A stretch of DNA of 64,000 nt from JADCRZ01 sp031399065 (GCA_031399065.1 JANNOM010000046.1:37450-101449), one strand, 5' to 3'; counted from the stretch's first letter, positions 8,904 to 18,854 are shown. Translations and numbers: made by a program. Notes: a model not told the origin generated them from the letters alone.

Positions 8904-11882
8904 ATGAACATATTTATATTCATTAAAATTGTTATAACTGCCACTTTAGGAATGCTGGTATTTTCATACACTGCTGAAGCACAAGATAATACAGGTATAC
9001 TGGCGGGAAAGGTAACGGATAGCTCTACCAATTTTAATATGGCGGGAGTAAGCATTACCGTTAAAGGCAGCAGCACGGGGGTGGCCTCTATAAATAACGG
9101 CACCTATATTCTTAAATTGGCGCCAGGTAGATACATTATCATCTATTCCTACAACGGTTATACCACCAGAGAAATTTCTGAAATTGATATTAAAAGTGGG
9201 CAGACTACGTTTATGGATATATTTCTTTCCCCTTCCTCTAAACTGTTAACAGGCGTTGTAATATCAGCATCGGCCAGAAGAGAGGCCCAGGCTACTCTTT
9301 ATAACAGACAGCGCTTAAGTTCAGCGGTGTCTGACGGTATCTCGCAGGAAATGATCAGTAGAACCCCTGATAACAATGCGGGTCAGATTTTAAAGCGTGT
9401 AACCGGGGTAAGCGTTCAGAACGATAAATTTGTAGTAGTAAGAGGGTTAAGTGCCCAGTACAATCAAACTATGCTAAACGGGGTAGCTATGACAAGTACG
9501 GAAACTAATCAAAACGCCTTTTCATTTGATCTAATACCCGCGGCCGCAATTGATAACATTGTAGTAAACAAAACAGCCACTCCCGATATGCCTGGTAACT
9601 TTGCCGGCGGAGTAGTACAGATAAATACAAAAGATTTTCCTACCAAAGACTTTTTCTCTGTTACCCTTCAGACTGGGTTTTCAGATCAAACACATGGTAA
9701 AGATTTTTATTCCGATAAAAGGACAGGTGCTCAATGGTTAGGTTTCGGGGGCAAAAGTCAGAATCTTCCGGCCTCTTTTCCTAAATCAGGTGACAGGATC
9801 AATCTTACGAGATTAAACATGAGTGAAATTACCAGGCAGCTACAATTATTGGAAAACAATCTGGCTCCAATCAATCACGGCCCTTCCGGTCACGACCTTG
9901 GCGACTTAAATGAAAACATTCAATTGGGATATGGCAAAACCATAAAAATAAAAGAAAGTAACCAGCTGGGTGTTGTCGTAGCTATTACACAACGTAAATC
10001 AGAGTTAATTCAAAAGGAAACGATCATCCGGACACCTATAGGATTTGGTTTAGGCAATACGCCTCAATTTCTGAATTTCTCCGAAAACACCCGTTACCTG
10101 TATTCCTCAGAATTTGCCGGAGTATTAAATTTCGCCTATAGTTTTGGTGCCAATAAACTCACCTTGAAAAGTTTATATACAAACGTATTCAGGAAAAACT
10201 TTATAAAAAGGGATAGTGTTTTCAATCCAGCTATTTTTGATTTTCCTGAACTGGGTATTTCTGGGTTTGCATACAGAACGGAGCAACGTGGGCTGATCAA
10301 CTCAATTTTGGCCGGAGAGCATAAAACAGGAAGAAACAAAGAAACACAATTGGACTGGAATATAAATGTATCTACCAACAATATCAATTTGCCCGATACC
10401 CGTAACTTTCTATTAAGTATAAATGAAAAAGGGAACTACTCCTTTATTAATCGTGGAATCGGCTTGGAACAGTCTCTTGCAACCAGCAGCAGGGTTTGGA
10501 CCGAATCAAGAGATCTAATAACTGGCGGAGCATTTAATCTATCCTCCGTATTCAATCTTTTTAATGTAAAACAAGTCGTTAAGGGAGGCATATTGTTCCA
10601 AACCAGAAGGAGGGTTTCCACTGGAACAGGATTGGTATTGGATGGCATTATTAACTTTCCATTAGATAGTATCCTGGCACCTTCAGCATATCTCAGAGGA
10701 GTAACCATAGGGAATGTAGGCAATGCGCTTGAAAGCTCCGGAAATTATAATGCCAATACCAGTTTACAGGCAGTATATGAAAGTATAGAAAACAGAATTG
10801 GAAAATACACCAGAGTTATTTGGGGAGTACGCTTCGAAAACTATAAGCAAAGCGTTAACGTTTTTAACCTTTCATTTGATCCTAATTTTATTACTCCAGA
10901 GTATGTGCCTGGTGTATTTGCATCGCGCACTGCTTTAGATTTTCTTCCTTCTGTTAATATAATCTATAGCCCCTTAAACACTATCAATTTTCGTGGAGCC
11001 TTTTCCCAAACAGTGATAAGGCCTGATCTGCAGGATATCGCTCAATACACACGTTACGATTTTCAAACATTTCAGTTGACGGGCGGTAATGTCAACATAA
11101 AAAGTACTAATATCTCCAATTACGATCTCAAGTTCGAATGGTTCCCTTCAGCCGGTGAGATTTTTTCTTTAGGCGCCTTTTATAAAGAGATGGAAAACCC
11201 TATTGAATATGCTCAAACCACTCAGGAAAATGTATTAGCGGGTAATATCGCTATAAATTCGGGAAACGCTGTGGTACGGGGGCTAGAAGCAGAATTCCGT
11301 AAAAGACTTAATTTTATTTCTTTTGCCAAATGGATGGAGAACGTAACACTTTTTGGTAATGCAGCCCTAATCCGTTCCAGAGTAGCAGCTACTGCTGTGG
11401 ATGCGCCATTTGTCGATTTTTCTCCCGAACACCGTTTGAGTGGCCAGCCGGATTATATTTTAAACGGAGGAATTAGCATCGCAGCTTTTAAAAAATCTTT
11501 TGAAGCTACATTAAGTTTTAACCGTACCGGCGACTATGTAGATGATTTGGGAAGTTCTAATTTTGTGCCAGATCCATGGAGAGGAAAACCATTACTCAAT
11601 GTACCTAATTTTGTAATCCAGGGCCGGGATGTCGTTGATTTGTCTGTTAGACAGAGTTTGCTAAAAGGCAAAGGGCTTTTTAAATTCAATGTCTCTAATC
11701 TCCTGAGTAAACCACTTATAATTTATCAGAACTTTGATGGGAACGACCAATTAGATAATCCTTTTGAAACTTCTTATAATCCTGTGTCGAGTCAGTTTTT
11801 AGTAGTGAGTGGAGACGATAATATTGCATCTACCACTAATGGACAACGCACTTTTTCTCTTTCATTTACCTATGTATTCTAA
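8904..11882 (+). CDS. TonB-dependent outer-membrane receptor (second of a duplicated pair)
   Basis: I start at ATG 8904 because it begins a clean signal peptide (IFIKIVITATLGMLVFSYTAEAQ); an in-frame TTG at 8865 would only add a non-signal extension. The 992-residue product has a carboxypeptidase-regulatory-like domain (GILAGKVTDSSTNFNMAGVS), a plug domain (NNAGQILKRVTGVSVQNDKF, VVRGLSAQYNQTMLNGV, NFAGGVVQINTKDF) and a barrel ending in SLSFTYVF. It is homologous to the receptor at 4334 but clearly diverged. It follows the first lipoprotein by 43 nt and is followed by the second lipoprotein after 13 nt, so all four genes are probably one transcript. Expected role: TonB-driven import of a substrate related to, or distinct from, that of the first receptor. 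Confidence 0.93.
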   Translation: MNIFIFIKIVITATLGMLVFSYTAEAQDNTGILAGKVTDSSTNFNMAGVSITVKGSSTGVASINNGTYILKLAPGRYIIIYSYNGYTTREISEIDIKSGQTTFMDIFLSPSSKLLTGVVISASARREAQATLYNRQRLSSAVSDGISQEMISRTPDNNAGQILKRVTGVSVQNDKFVVVRGLSAQYNQTMLNGVAMTSTETNQNAFSFDLIPAAAIDNIVVNKTATPDMPGNFAGGVVQINTKDFPTKDFFSVTLQTGFSDQTHGKDFYSDKRTGAQWLGFGGKSQNLPASFPKSGDRINLTRLNMSEITRQLQLLENNLAPINHGPSGHDLGDLNENIQLGYGKTIKIKESNQLGVVVAITQRKSELIQKETIIRTPIGFGLGNTPQFLNFSENTRYLYSSEFAGVLNFAYSFGANKLTLKSLYTNVFRKNFIKRDSVFNPAIFDFPELGISGFAYRTEQRGLINSILAGEHKTGRNKETQLDWNINVSTNNINLPDTRNFLLSINEKGNYSFINRGIGLEQSLATSSRVWTESRDLITGGAFNLSSVFNLFNVKQVVKGGILFQTRRRVSTGTGLVLDGIINFPLDSILAPSAYLRGVTIGNVGNALESSGNYNANTSLQAVYESIENRIGKYTRVIWGVRFENYKQSVNVFNLSFDPNFITPEYVPGVFASRTALDFLPSVNIIYSPLNTINFRGAFSQTVIRPDLQDIAQYTRYDFQTFQLTGGNVNIKSTNISNYDLKFEWFPSAGEIFSLGAFYKEMENPIEYAQTTQENVLAGNIAINSGNAVVRGLEAEFRKRLNFISFAKWMENVTLFGNAALIRSRVAATAVDAPFVDFSPEHRLSGQPDYILNGGISIAAFKKSFEATLSFNRTGDYVDDLGSSNFVPDPWRGKPLLNVPNFVIQGRDVVDLSVRQSLLKGKGLFKFNVSNLLSKPLIIYQNFDGNDQLDNPFETSYNPVSSQFLVVSGDDNIASTTNGQRTFSLSFTYVF

Positions 11883-11895
11883 AAACGCCAATAAG

Positions 11896-13233
11896 ATGAT
11901 CCTGAAACGTTATAAAAAATATTTGTGTTGCATATTAATTGTATTGACAATAACTATAGCATCTTGTAAAAAAGAATCCATTTTTTTAAAACCCCCTAAA
12001 GTGCAGGTGTCCCTGGAAGGTCACCGCTTATCAACCGATACTATAAGGCTGTTTCATGATACTGTCTATCTTCTTACACAAGATATAGTTAGAAATGCGG
12101 GACAGGTACTATCAATTGAAGCAGGTACTCTGATAAGGATCAAGAATCTGGTTAGCATCACCATAAATAAAAATGGAAGAATAATAGCTCGGGGAACGCA
12201 AACAGCTCCCATAGTGCTTACATCTGATGCTATAAAGTCTTCTGCGGGGTCAAGCCCGACCATTAATAATGTTTGGAGAGGAATCACAATAAACGGATCT
12301 CCCACCGTTTCTTCAGGTATCGTATCATATACGCGAATAGAATTTGCGGGACTGGCCCCTTTTGCAGGAGCATTATCGTTGATTAACGTCGATAGATCTA
12401 CTATATTAAATAATATACAGGTAAGTTTCAGTTCGATAAGAACACCATCATTTACTTTCGCCGGAGGTGATTGCGAAGCATATAATCTGTTGTCTTATGC
12501 CGCTGAAAGTCATGATTATAATCTTACCGACGAATTTAACGGTAGGCTACAGAATTTGATAGCTTATCGATTCCCCGCCTTTCCATTTTCTATCGCTTCC
12601 GGACAACCGCTCGCCGGTGTATTGATCCAGGGGGCAAATACCTTTCCTATTATCTCTAATCTTAGCGTAATTGGTGTGAATCTTCAGGGAGGTAATACGA
12701 TATATTCAGATTCATTAAATAGTTCAGACAAGATTACCGCTCTATATGTGATTAACGGTGCAAAATTCCGCCTCCGGAATATTGCATTATCAGGCTTTTT
12801 GAAGGGAGGGATTTACATAAACAGCAGAGAATCGGGAATCTCCCTGCAAAATGAAGAATCTGAATTCAGGTATTCTTTCGTCCACGCTAATGATAGCAGC
12901 CGCGCTTTTTATATTCCTTCTAATTTAATCACCAGTTCCCCGCCAATTACTGCGAATGACTTTAAAAATTTTATGCTACAGTCTAAGTACACCAACAGAC
13001 TATTGAAAAATGCCTCGGAATTTCAATTTACCGATCCCTATAATTATTACATTAAACCCAACCCTGTTCCTCAAACAGGTTCGCCGTTACTATCCGGAGC
13101 AGACTTTAGTGGGCCTTTTTATAGTGACACTTCTTTTTTTAAACCCGTACCTTACCGCGGAGCCATAGGTGCAGATAATTGGCTGCAGGATTGGACAAAT
13201 TTTATACCGTTGCAAACGAACTATAATAATTGA
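11896..13233 (+). CDS. Beta-helix surface lipoprotein paired with the second TonB receptor
   Basis: The frame is open further upstream (to 11809, inside the receptor gene), but ATG 11896 gives a normal lipoprotein signal (ILIVLTITIASC, Cys24, then KKES). The 445-residue product has the same layout as the lipoprotein at 7493: SIEAGTLIRIKNLVSITINK, GTQTAPIVLTSD, WRGITING, and the C-terminal signature YRGAIGADNWLQDWTNFIPL. It is therefore a paralogue at the same relative place after its receptor. It probably lies on the cell surface as the receptor partner. It ends 86 nt before the convergent GH38-like gene; I see no strong hairpin terminator between them. Confidence 0.8.
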   Translation: MILKRYKKYLCCILIVLTITIASCKKESIFLKPPKVQVSLEGHRLSTDTIRLFHDTVYLLTQDIVRNAGQVLSIEAGTLIRIKNLVSITINKNGRIIARGTQTAPIVLTSDAIKSSAGSSPTINNVWRGITINGSPTVSSGIVSYTRIEFAGLAPFAGALSLINVDRSTILNNIQVSFSSIRTPSFTFAGGDCEAYNLLSYAAESHDYNLTDEFNGRLQNLIAYRFPAFPFSIASGQPLAGVLIQGANTFPIISNLSVIGVNLQGGNTIYSDSLNSSDKITALYVINGAKFRLRNIALSGFLKGGIYINSRESGISLQNEESEFRYSFVHANDSSRAFYIPSNLITSSPPITANDFKNFMLQSKYTNRLLKNASEFQFTDPYNYYIKPNPVPQTGSPLLSGADFSGPFYSDTSFFKPVPYRGAIGADNWLQDWTNFIPLQTNYNN

Positions 13234-13319
13234 GTCATATCATTTTTACACATGCATTTTATTCCAGTGCAAGATCACCTTTTTGATACAACCTTCTCCG
13301 AATACTTCATAAGCTGTCA

Positions 13320-15956
13320 TTATTTATCCGGACCGGCCAATAGTTGATAGGTTTTTATCTGAAAGGGGGCAAAAGACATAGTCAGTTTCCCGTTGGAAGG
13401 TTTTACTTCGGATTCGATTGTTTCCAGGTGTGAGGTAATCCATGCTTTACCGATACCTGTTTGGAGGGCAACCAGGGGCTGCGTCTTTTTATCTTTCATA
13501 TTCCAGAAACGGGTGGTGAGGGAAGATGCTCCTGCATCGTCTGATGGTTTTACCGACCATAATAATACACCCGGATCACTTATGTTTAGCAGGGAAAATG
13601 TTTTAACATCCCTGGCTGCTGCGGAGCCCGTCACCATACCGGTAACTAAAGGGTTTTGATGAACAAGTGAGAACTTCATCGCATCTACCGGATCAAAGGC
13701 CTTGCTGTGCGTGGTCAAAGAAAACCGGTACTTGAAATCCGTTTGCCCGTTCTGGGATGCAATGCCCAGCCGCGTAGTGTCTTTACGGCCGGCAGGGGTT
13801 ACAACATAACGGTCGGTCTGTCCACCCGCGAGGGCATGTATTTGAGAAGCCGTCTCGTCGAGGCTATCGGGCTTACTGTTACCCAGGCGAAAGAAACTAC
13901 AATCTTCATTGGAGAGGGTTACTCCATAGTTGTCTTCGCTTAGGTCGGCGAAATGATTGAATGTCTGCCAGTCGTAACGGGCATTCTGTGCAGCATAATG
14001 TCCGCCATTTGTTTCTGTTTTAACCGTTAAAACGGAACCCAATTCTTCATGCCGGGTGGTGGGCTTATCGAGATTAAATGAGAAAGACCATGTCTGCAAC
14101 TCGGTAAAGTTGGCCTGTATGCTGTCTTCTATATCTATACGCGGCTGGTTGGAAAAAAGGGTGACCCTTACTGTATGAGGCACGGGATACTGAGCTACTG
14201 CTTTTACGGTTACCGATACGGGACCGGTGTCTTCTATCGTTACGGGACTACCGGGGTTCTTTTCGGTTACGCCCAGGTCGTTCACGAATGTGCCCTTAAC
14301 TGCCTTCACCAACTGGCGGTTAGCGGCACGGTCGTAAATCTCCGTGAGTACACCGGCACCGTTTATTTTGATACGGTAATAATTATTGGTTAAATAGTAA
14401 CCTTCCAGTGTAGCTGCATCCGGCAAGCCGGTACGCCCCTGTCCCGTCCTGATCTCGAAAACCTTATATCCCACGGAAGGTATATTTTCCGCCAGTATTC
14501 TTATAAATGGTTTACCCGATTTATAAATCAGTTGGCTCGTCACCGGTTTATTGGTAGCGAGGTCCACTATATCGCAGGGGTATTTGCCGGTGTAAGGAAT
14601 ATCAGCTACATCATTCCTCGTCCAGCTAAGCGCATTGAATACGTAGAACCTCGGATTAGCGGCCTTCTTAAGCTGACTTCCCAGTTCGCTGATGCCATTG
14701 GTTAAGAGGGAATCGCTGTAGGCACTAATGCGTTCCTGTATCTTTACCTGCCAATCCGCTCTGTCCTTTTGAGATACGGGTCCGTCGGCCGTCCAGTCAT
14801 GTTCCCAGTATAATCCATATCCCTCCCAGGCGCCGTTCCTGGCATCGGCCATTTTTTTATAAAAAGTTTTATTTTTTAATCCGATCACAGAGGCCAGTGC
14901 CTCTGCATTTCTCAATTGCTCGGTAGCGCGGCGTACTTTGGCAGTAGTTTCGTTCAAAGAGACCGAATAGGTATCCCATTCGTTCCCGTAACTGACAGAC
15001 TCGGAAGGCAGGATGGGATAGTTTTTCTCGATGTCTTTAAAAAAATCTTCCTCGTTGGATACTCTTATTTTACGCGTGGCAGTCGTCATGCTCCGGGCAG
15101 CTTCTATAAAAAAAGGTGAAACGAACGTGGCCAGGTCGTCCCATCCATAACCAAATGCCCCTGCTGCCAGGTGCGCATATGTATTACCGGGAGAGCAAAG
15201 GGTGTCGAGATATCTGATCATCGTTTTAATACCTTCCAGTGTATCTTTGGGTTTCACGCCACCTCTTGCTTCGGCATATCCGCCCATATAGGTATTGTTG
15301 ATGCCAAGATTATTCCACTTCATGATAACTTTAGAACCGTCCAGACCGGTATAGTTATATAATTGATGACGCCTGCTGCGGAAGTTGGACTTTGTTATCC
15401 TGGTAGCGCATGCACATACACCTTTCCAGCTATACCGCGCTCCTGAACCTGCCCAGAGCGAACTTAAGCCGAGGGGCAGCGTTTGATTTTCCATCGCCAC
15501 GGCCATCCGGAAGCGGATACCCAGCTTGCGTTCCATTTTACCAGCCGCATACATGCCCCTGATCACCGCTTCGGTGGGTTGTGCCCCATATGTATTGGCA
15601 AGCGCAGTTAACGGGCTGCTGATATGGCCTGATTTAATTGCTGCTACCAGGCGTTTAAACTGCTGCGGTGTACGATACTTTTCATATACCGTTAACCAGT
15701 AACCGCCATCGCAATTGAAGCGGGCCTGGTAGTCGTCCGGATTGCTTTTGGTCACATCAATCTGGTCTAGATAATAATCCAGCATCTGGACAAATGCAGT
15801 ATCGTATTTCGCTTCGTCGGCCGTCCACATATAGTCCGTATGGTCGTCGTTGGCAATGTATAACCGTTTTACCTGTGCTGTGGAAGCCAGGGTAAATAAT
15901 ACGACCTGAAACAGCAGGATGGCTCGTATGCCACTACTGGATACAAATAATTGCAT
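13320..15956 (-). CDS. Secreted GH38-like (alpha-mannosidase superfamily) glycoside hydrolase
   Basis: The 878-residue protein has a signal peptide ending at about residue 28 (LASTAQ). The catalytic domain opens with NDDHTDYMW, in which H39 and D41 match the zinc-binding H-x-D of GH38 enzymes (HxHxDPGW type). Later segments SYGNEWDTYS and LYWEHDWTA resemble the GH38 core, and residues from about 430 on look like the GH38 C-terminal beta domains (FYVFNALSWTRNDVADI). The usual nucleophile motif D-P-F-G is not present in standard form; the nearest match is MENQTLPLG, so activity or specificity may differ from classical alpha-mannosidases. It is the last gene of the sigma/FecR/SusCD operon, 36 nt after the SIS gene. 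I infer it releases a monosaccharide or glycoside in the periplasm. Confidence 0.75.
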   Translation of the reverse strand: MQLFVSSSGIRAILLFQVVLFTLASTAQVKRLYIANDDHTDYMWTADEAKYDTAFVQMLDYYLDQIDVTKSNPDDYQARFNCDGGYWLTVYEKYRTPQQFKRLVAAIKSGHISSPLTALANTYGAQPTEAVIRGMYAAGKMERKLGIRFRMAVAMENQTLPLGLSSLWAGSGARYSWKGVCACATRITKSNFRSRRHQLYNYTGLDGSKVIMKWNNLGINNTYMGGYAEARGGVKPKDTLEGIKTMIRYLDTLCSPGNTYAHLAAGAFGYGWDDLATFVSPFFIEAARSMTTATRKIRVSNEEDFFKDIEKNYPILPSESVSYGNEWDTYSVSLNETTAKVRRATEQLRNAEALASVIGLKNKTFYKKMADARNGAWEGYGLYWEHDWTADGPVSQKDRADWQVKIQERISAYSDSLLTNGISELGSQLKKAANPRFYVFNALSWTRNDVADIPYTGKYPCDIVDLATNKPVTSQLIYKSGKPFIRILAENIPSVGYKVFEIRTGQGRTGLPDAATLEGYYLTNNYYRIKINGAGVLTEIYDRAANRQLVKAVKGTFVNDLGVTEKNPGSPVTIEDTGPVSVTVKAVAQYPVPHTVRVTLFSNQPRIDIEDSIQANFTELQTWSFSFNLDKPTTRHEELGSVLTVKTETNGGHYAAQNARYDWQTFNHFADLSEDNYGVTLSNEDCSFFRLGNSKPDSLDETASQIHALAGGQTDRYVVTPAGRKDTTRLGIASQNGQTDFKYRFSLTTHSKAFDPVDAMKFSLVHQNPLVTGMVTGSAAARDVKTFSLLNISDPGVLLWSVKPSDDAGASSLTTRFWNMKDKKTQPLVALQTGIGKAWITSHLETIESEVKPSNGKLTMSFAPFQIKTYQLLAGPDK

Positions 15957-15992
15957 AGTGTTCGTTTAACTATATGAATGTAAATAATGTGT

Positions 15993-16916
15993 TTAATTAA
16001 CTTCGGTCACTTTGCCGCCTACGGCAAACGTTTCGCCTACCTCCAGATACTTTGCGAGGTAATACCCCATGAAATTGAATGGGATGATCGTGGAAAGGAC
16101 GGATGACCATTCATCGGCCAGTGGCTCCTCCACCCGGAATACGTGCGCACCCGCCGGCTCTATCATCTGCCGCACTTTTTCGTTACGGTCGTACGATGCC
16201 CCATGCGATATGATCTGTATTACAACGCTTTCGCGGGCAGTTTCTTTGGGACCATGATCATATTGCCCCAGTGCCAGTCCCTGAAATCCGAGTTTGGTCA
16301 TTTCGCTCAGGATCAGTGCCGCCTGCAGTGCTGTTGCCAGGTTTGGACCGCTGCCCGTGATATACAGGCCCGTTACTTTTTTCTGCTTCAGCACATTGAA
16401 TACGCCATCTGCCAGCATCCGGCCCTGTTCTTCATAATATCCCATCCGCTCCCGCAGCCTAATGGTCTTTCCACCGGTATCCATCCCAAAGCCCTTAAAC
16501 AGGGCCAGCAATGTATTCACATAGGTTTTGGAAGAAGAGTAGTGTTCCTGCCCTGCCAGCAGCTCCACCACCTGTATCACTCCCCGGTGTACCGCCAGCG
16601 GACTGCTGCGATCGTTGCTTATTGCCACATAATTGCCAAACCGCTCCCTGCACCAGAGTGCTTCACTGCTGCGGCCGGATTGCGACAGTATGACTCCCAG
16701 CGGCTGCACGGTACCCTGCGACAGGTAATGGTAATATTCCGAAGCCATCTCAGGATAAATATCTACCCCCATATATTTAAAAGCCAATGACGCAAAGTAA
16801 GATGAACCCATACCTAAATAGGGCACCCCTATTGGCAGCGCGAAGTTGCCCGAGCCCGCTATAAACGCTTCCGCCTTTTCCGGGATCTCCCGGATTTCCT
16901 GTAGCATTGTGTCCAT
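15993..16916 (-). CDS. SIS-domain sugar-phosphate isomerase/deaminase/deglycase family protein
   Basis: The 307-residue protein consists of two SIS domains like the isomerase half of GlmS or the deglycase FrlB. The first has GVPYLGMGSSYFASLAFKYM and VILSQSGRSSEALW (sugar-phosphate loop, about residues 30-95). The second has LYITGSGPNLATALQAALIL and the loop FQGLALGQYDHGPKE (about 195-250), similar to the GlmS/FrlB helix with E-x-x-H. Such proteins act on cytosolic 6-phospho-aminosugars, fructosamine-6-phosphates or ketose phosphates. The ROK kinase two genes upstream could make the phosphorylated substrate. No glutaminase domain is present, so it is not a full GlmS. Substrate not assignable from sequence alone. 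Confidence 0.85.
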   Translation of the reverse strand: MDTMLQEIREIPEKAEAFIAGSGNFALPIGVPYLGMGSSYFASLAFKYMGVDIYPEMASEYYHYLSQGTVQPLGVILSQSGRSSEALWCRERFGNYVAISNDRSSPLAVHRGVIQVVELLAGQEHYSSSKTYVNTLLALFKGFGMDTGGKTIRLRERMGYYEEQGRMLADGVFNVLKQKKVTGLYITGSGPNLATALQAALILSEMTKLGFQGLALGQYDHGPKETARESVVIQIISHGASYDRNEKVRQMIEPAGAHVFRVEEPLADEWSSVLSTIIPFNFMGYYLAKYLEVGETFAVGGKVTEVN

Positions 16917-16979
16917 CCGTTACTGTTTCTTTGATTATTATAATTTGTTTACTATTGGATTTAAGATTGTTTTTTTTGA

Positions 16980-17900
16980 TCAGGAAGCTTGTAAGGGAGT
17001 CTGTGTTTTTGGTGTTTCGTACGAAAGCAGCAATGCTCCCGCGATCGCCAGTAATATCCCGAGTGTCTCGACGCGTGTAAAGGTCTCGCCTAAAAAAGCC
17101 AGTGCCAGTACGATTGTAAACACCGGTTGCAGGGCCCCGGCCACTGTTGTTACGGCAGAAGCCTTACCCTCCGATTTATATGCTGCGAAGCTTGCCAGCA
17201 CTCCCAGCCCGTTCAGTATCCCGGCGAGGCTGCCTATCCCGACTGATTTACCGGACAGGGTAAATACCGCCTGCCCGCTTACAAGAAACCATAGGGAAAT
17301 GATAGCCGACACCCCGATGAAAAGTGCATACGCCCATTGAGCCGACACATAATTGGTAGTGATCTTCTGCGCCGCACTAAACACGCCCCAGCAAACGAAC
17401 GCGATCACAGAGAACCATAACCAGCTTTTAAGTTCTACCGTTTTAAAAAAAGCTCCCGGGTCGGTAAAAATCTGCGAATAACCGGAAAGCAGGAGGATGG
17501 CAGGTAATGCAAGCAACAGACCGAACACATTTAACCCATTCAGCCGTTCTTTTAAAAACACTACTGCGATAAGGATCGTTACGAGGGGATAAAGATTCGT
17601 AAGCGGGATCACGATAGAGGCCTGGCCGCCGCTGGTGAACGCATAATAAATTGCCAGGTTGCCACTGATGGCAAACACTCCTGCAACCAGTCCCCACAGC
17701 AGTCCAGCGCGGTTCAACTCTTTTGGGCGGCATTGTTTTATCACCAGGGGTAATGTACATAACATACCGATAGAGAACAGCACGTGATTAAGAAAGGGTG
17801 ATACGTCTTCGGCGATCAGCTTGGCCAGTACGCCCCATACTCCCCAGCACAGACCTGCCACGATCGCGTATATTAACCACTTGCGGTTGTTATCTTTCAT
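16980..17900 (-). CDS. EamA/DMT-family inner-membrane permease
   Basis: This 306-residue protein has about ten transmembrane helices in two five-helix halves, each with the EamA pattern (WGVWGVLAKLI near the start; FVCWGVFSAAQKI near residue 170). The motifs IVIPLTNLYPLVTILIAVVF and LKERL are typical of drug/metabolite transporter family members that move sugars, amino acids or nucleosides across the inner membrane. It lies between the ROK kinase (3-nt gap) and the SIS protein (63-nt gap), so the likely role is uptake of the sugar released in the periplasm. Direction and substrate are inferred from context. Confidence 0.85.
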   Translation of the reverse strand: MKDNNRKWLIYAIVAGLCWGVWGVLAKLIAEDVSPFLNHVLFSIGMLCTLPLVIKQCRPKELNRAGLLWGLVAGVFAISGNLAIYYAFTSGGQASIVIPLTNLYPLVTILIAVVFLKERLNGLNVFGLLLALPAILLLSGYSQIFTDPGAFFKTVELKSWLWFSVIAFVCWGVFSAAQKITTNYVSAQWAYALFIGVSAIISLWFLVSGQAVFTLSGKSVGIGSLAGILNGLGVLASFAAYKSEGKASAVTTVAGALQPVFTIVLALAFLGETFTRVETLGILLAIAGALLLSYETPKTQTPLQAS

Positions 17901-17903
17901 ATA

Positions 17904-18833
17904 TTATTTGTTCTGTTTTAAGCAAAATAATGCCGCCGCTCCCAGGATGCCCGCATGCTCCTGCAGTGCAGAGAGCACCACTTCCAGCCGGTATGCCGTA
18001 TGGGGCTGCAGGTAGTTGGCCTTCCGCAGCCGCTCTTCGTAGCCCGCCAGCCCCCGCGATATACCGCCTCCAAGCACCACGATATCCGGTGCAAGTATGT
18101 TCGCGTAATTATGGATCCCTGTATGAAGTGCTTCCAGCAATAACTCCACGCGCTTAGATGCTAATGGGTGACCGTCTTTGGCCAGTCCAAATAACTGCTC
18201 CATGCTCCCGGGGGGTGGTTCACCTGCCGGCCAGTCAATAGCCACGGCCTCCTGTAATGCAGCCGAAGACACCAGTGCTTCCAGGCAACCCCGCTTGCCG
18301 CAATAACAAAGCGGCCCATCGGGCCGGATACTGATATGACCGCTCATATGCCCCAGCGGTAGCGCATCCGGAAAACCACCTGCTACCACGAAGCCCACTC
18401 CCAGTCCCGTTCCCAGCGTAAGGGTCAGCACCCGCCCGTAGCCTTTACCTGCACCGTACATTGCCTCCCCCAGCCCTACCACACGGGCATCGTTATCCAA
18501 CAGGCAGGGTAACCCCAGCCTTTCTGTAATACGTGATTGTAACGGATAACCACCATCCATAAACGGCAGAAATCCGTAAGTACTATCTACTAGTCTGCCC
18601 CCATCCACAAATGCAGGCACACCGAACCCTATGCCTTCGAGCCGGGAAGAAGAAGTATATGGCATAGCAGCGAACTCCTCTGCCGCGTTAACAATATGTT
18701 CAAGAAAAACAGTTTCATTTTCTTTCTCGGTGGGGATCAGGATCATTTTTATAACTTCTCCGGCGGAGATATTTACCAGACCCAGTTTGGTACGGGTACC
18801 TCCTATATCTACCCCTAACGCATATCGATCCAT
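17904..18833 (-). CDS. ROK-family sugar kinase
   Basis: The 309-residue protein has the N-terminal phosphate-binding motif GVDIGGTRTKLGLV (residues about 7-20), the sugar-binding aspartate region LLDNDARVVGLGEA, the second phosphate motif TLGTGLGVGFV, and the ROK signature with a zinc site (GHISIRPDGPLCYCGKRGCL, ligands H and C-x-C-x4-C). ROK kinases phosphorylate glucose, N-acetylglucosamine, N-acetylmannosamine, fructose or related sugars at a hydroxyl using ATP in the cytosol. It is the fifth gene of the operon, 21 nt after the phosphotriesterase-family gene and overlapping none. It probably phosphorylates the imported sugar before the SIS enzyme acts. Which sugar cannot be told. Confidence 0.9.
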   Translation of the reverse strand: MDRYALGVDIGGTRTKLGLVNISAGEVIKMILIPTEKENETVFLEHIVNAAEEFAAMPYTSSSRLEGIGFGVPAFVDGGRLVDSTYGFLPFMDGGYPLQSRITERLGLPCLLDNDARVVGLGEAMYGAGKGYGRVLTLTLGTGLGVGFVVAGGFPDALPLGHMSGHISIRPDGPLCYCGKRGCLEALVSSAALQEAVAIDWPAGEPPPGSMEQLFGLAKDGHPLASKRVELLLEALHTGIHNYANILAPDIVVLGGGISRGLAGYEERLRKANYLQPHTAYRLEVVLSALQEHAGILGAAALFCLKQNK

Positions 18834-18854
18834 TGAGTGTGATGATGTTTTAAG

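Noticed and set aside
16143..16790. 215-codon plus-strand open frame opposite the SIS gene
   Set aside because: It is antisense to two conserved SIS motifs and its translation is rich in Cys, His and Gln in the manner of shadow frames.
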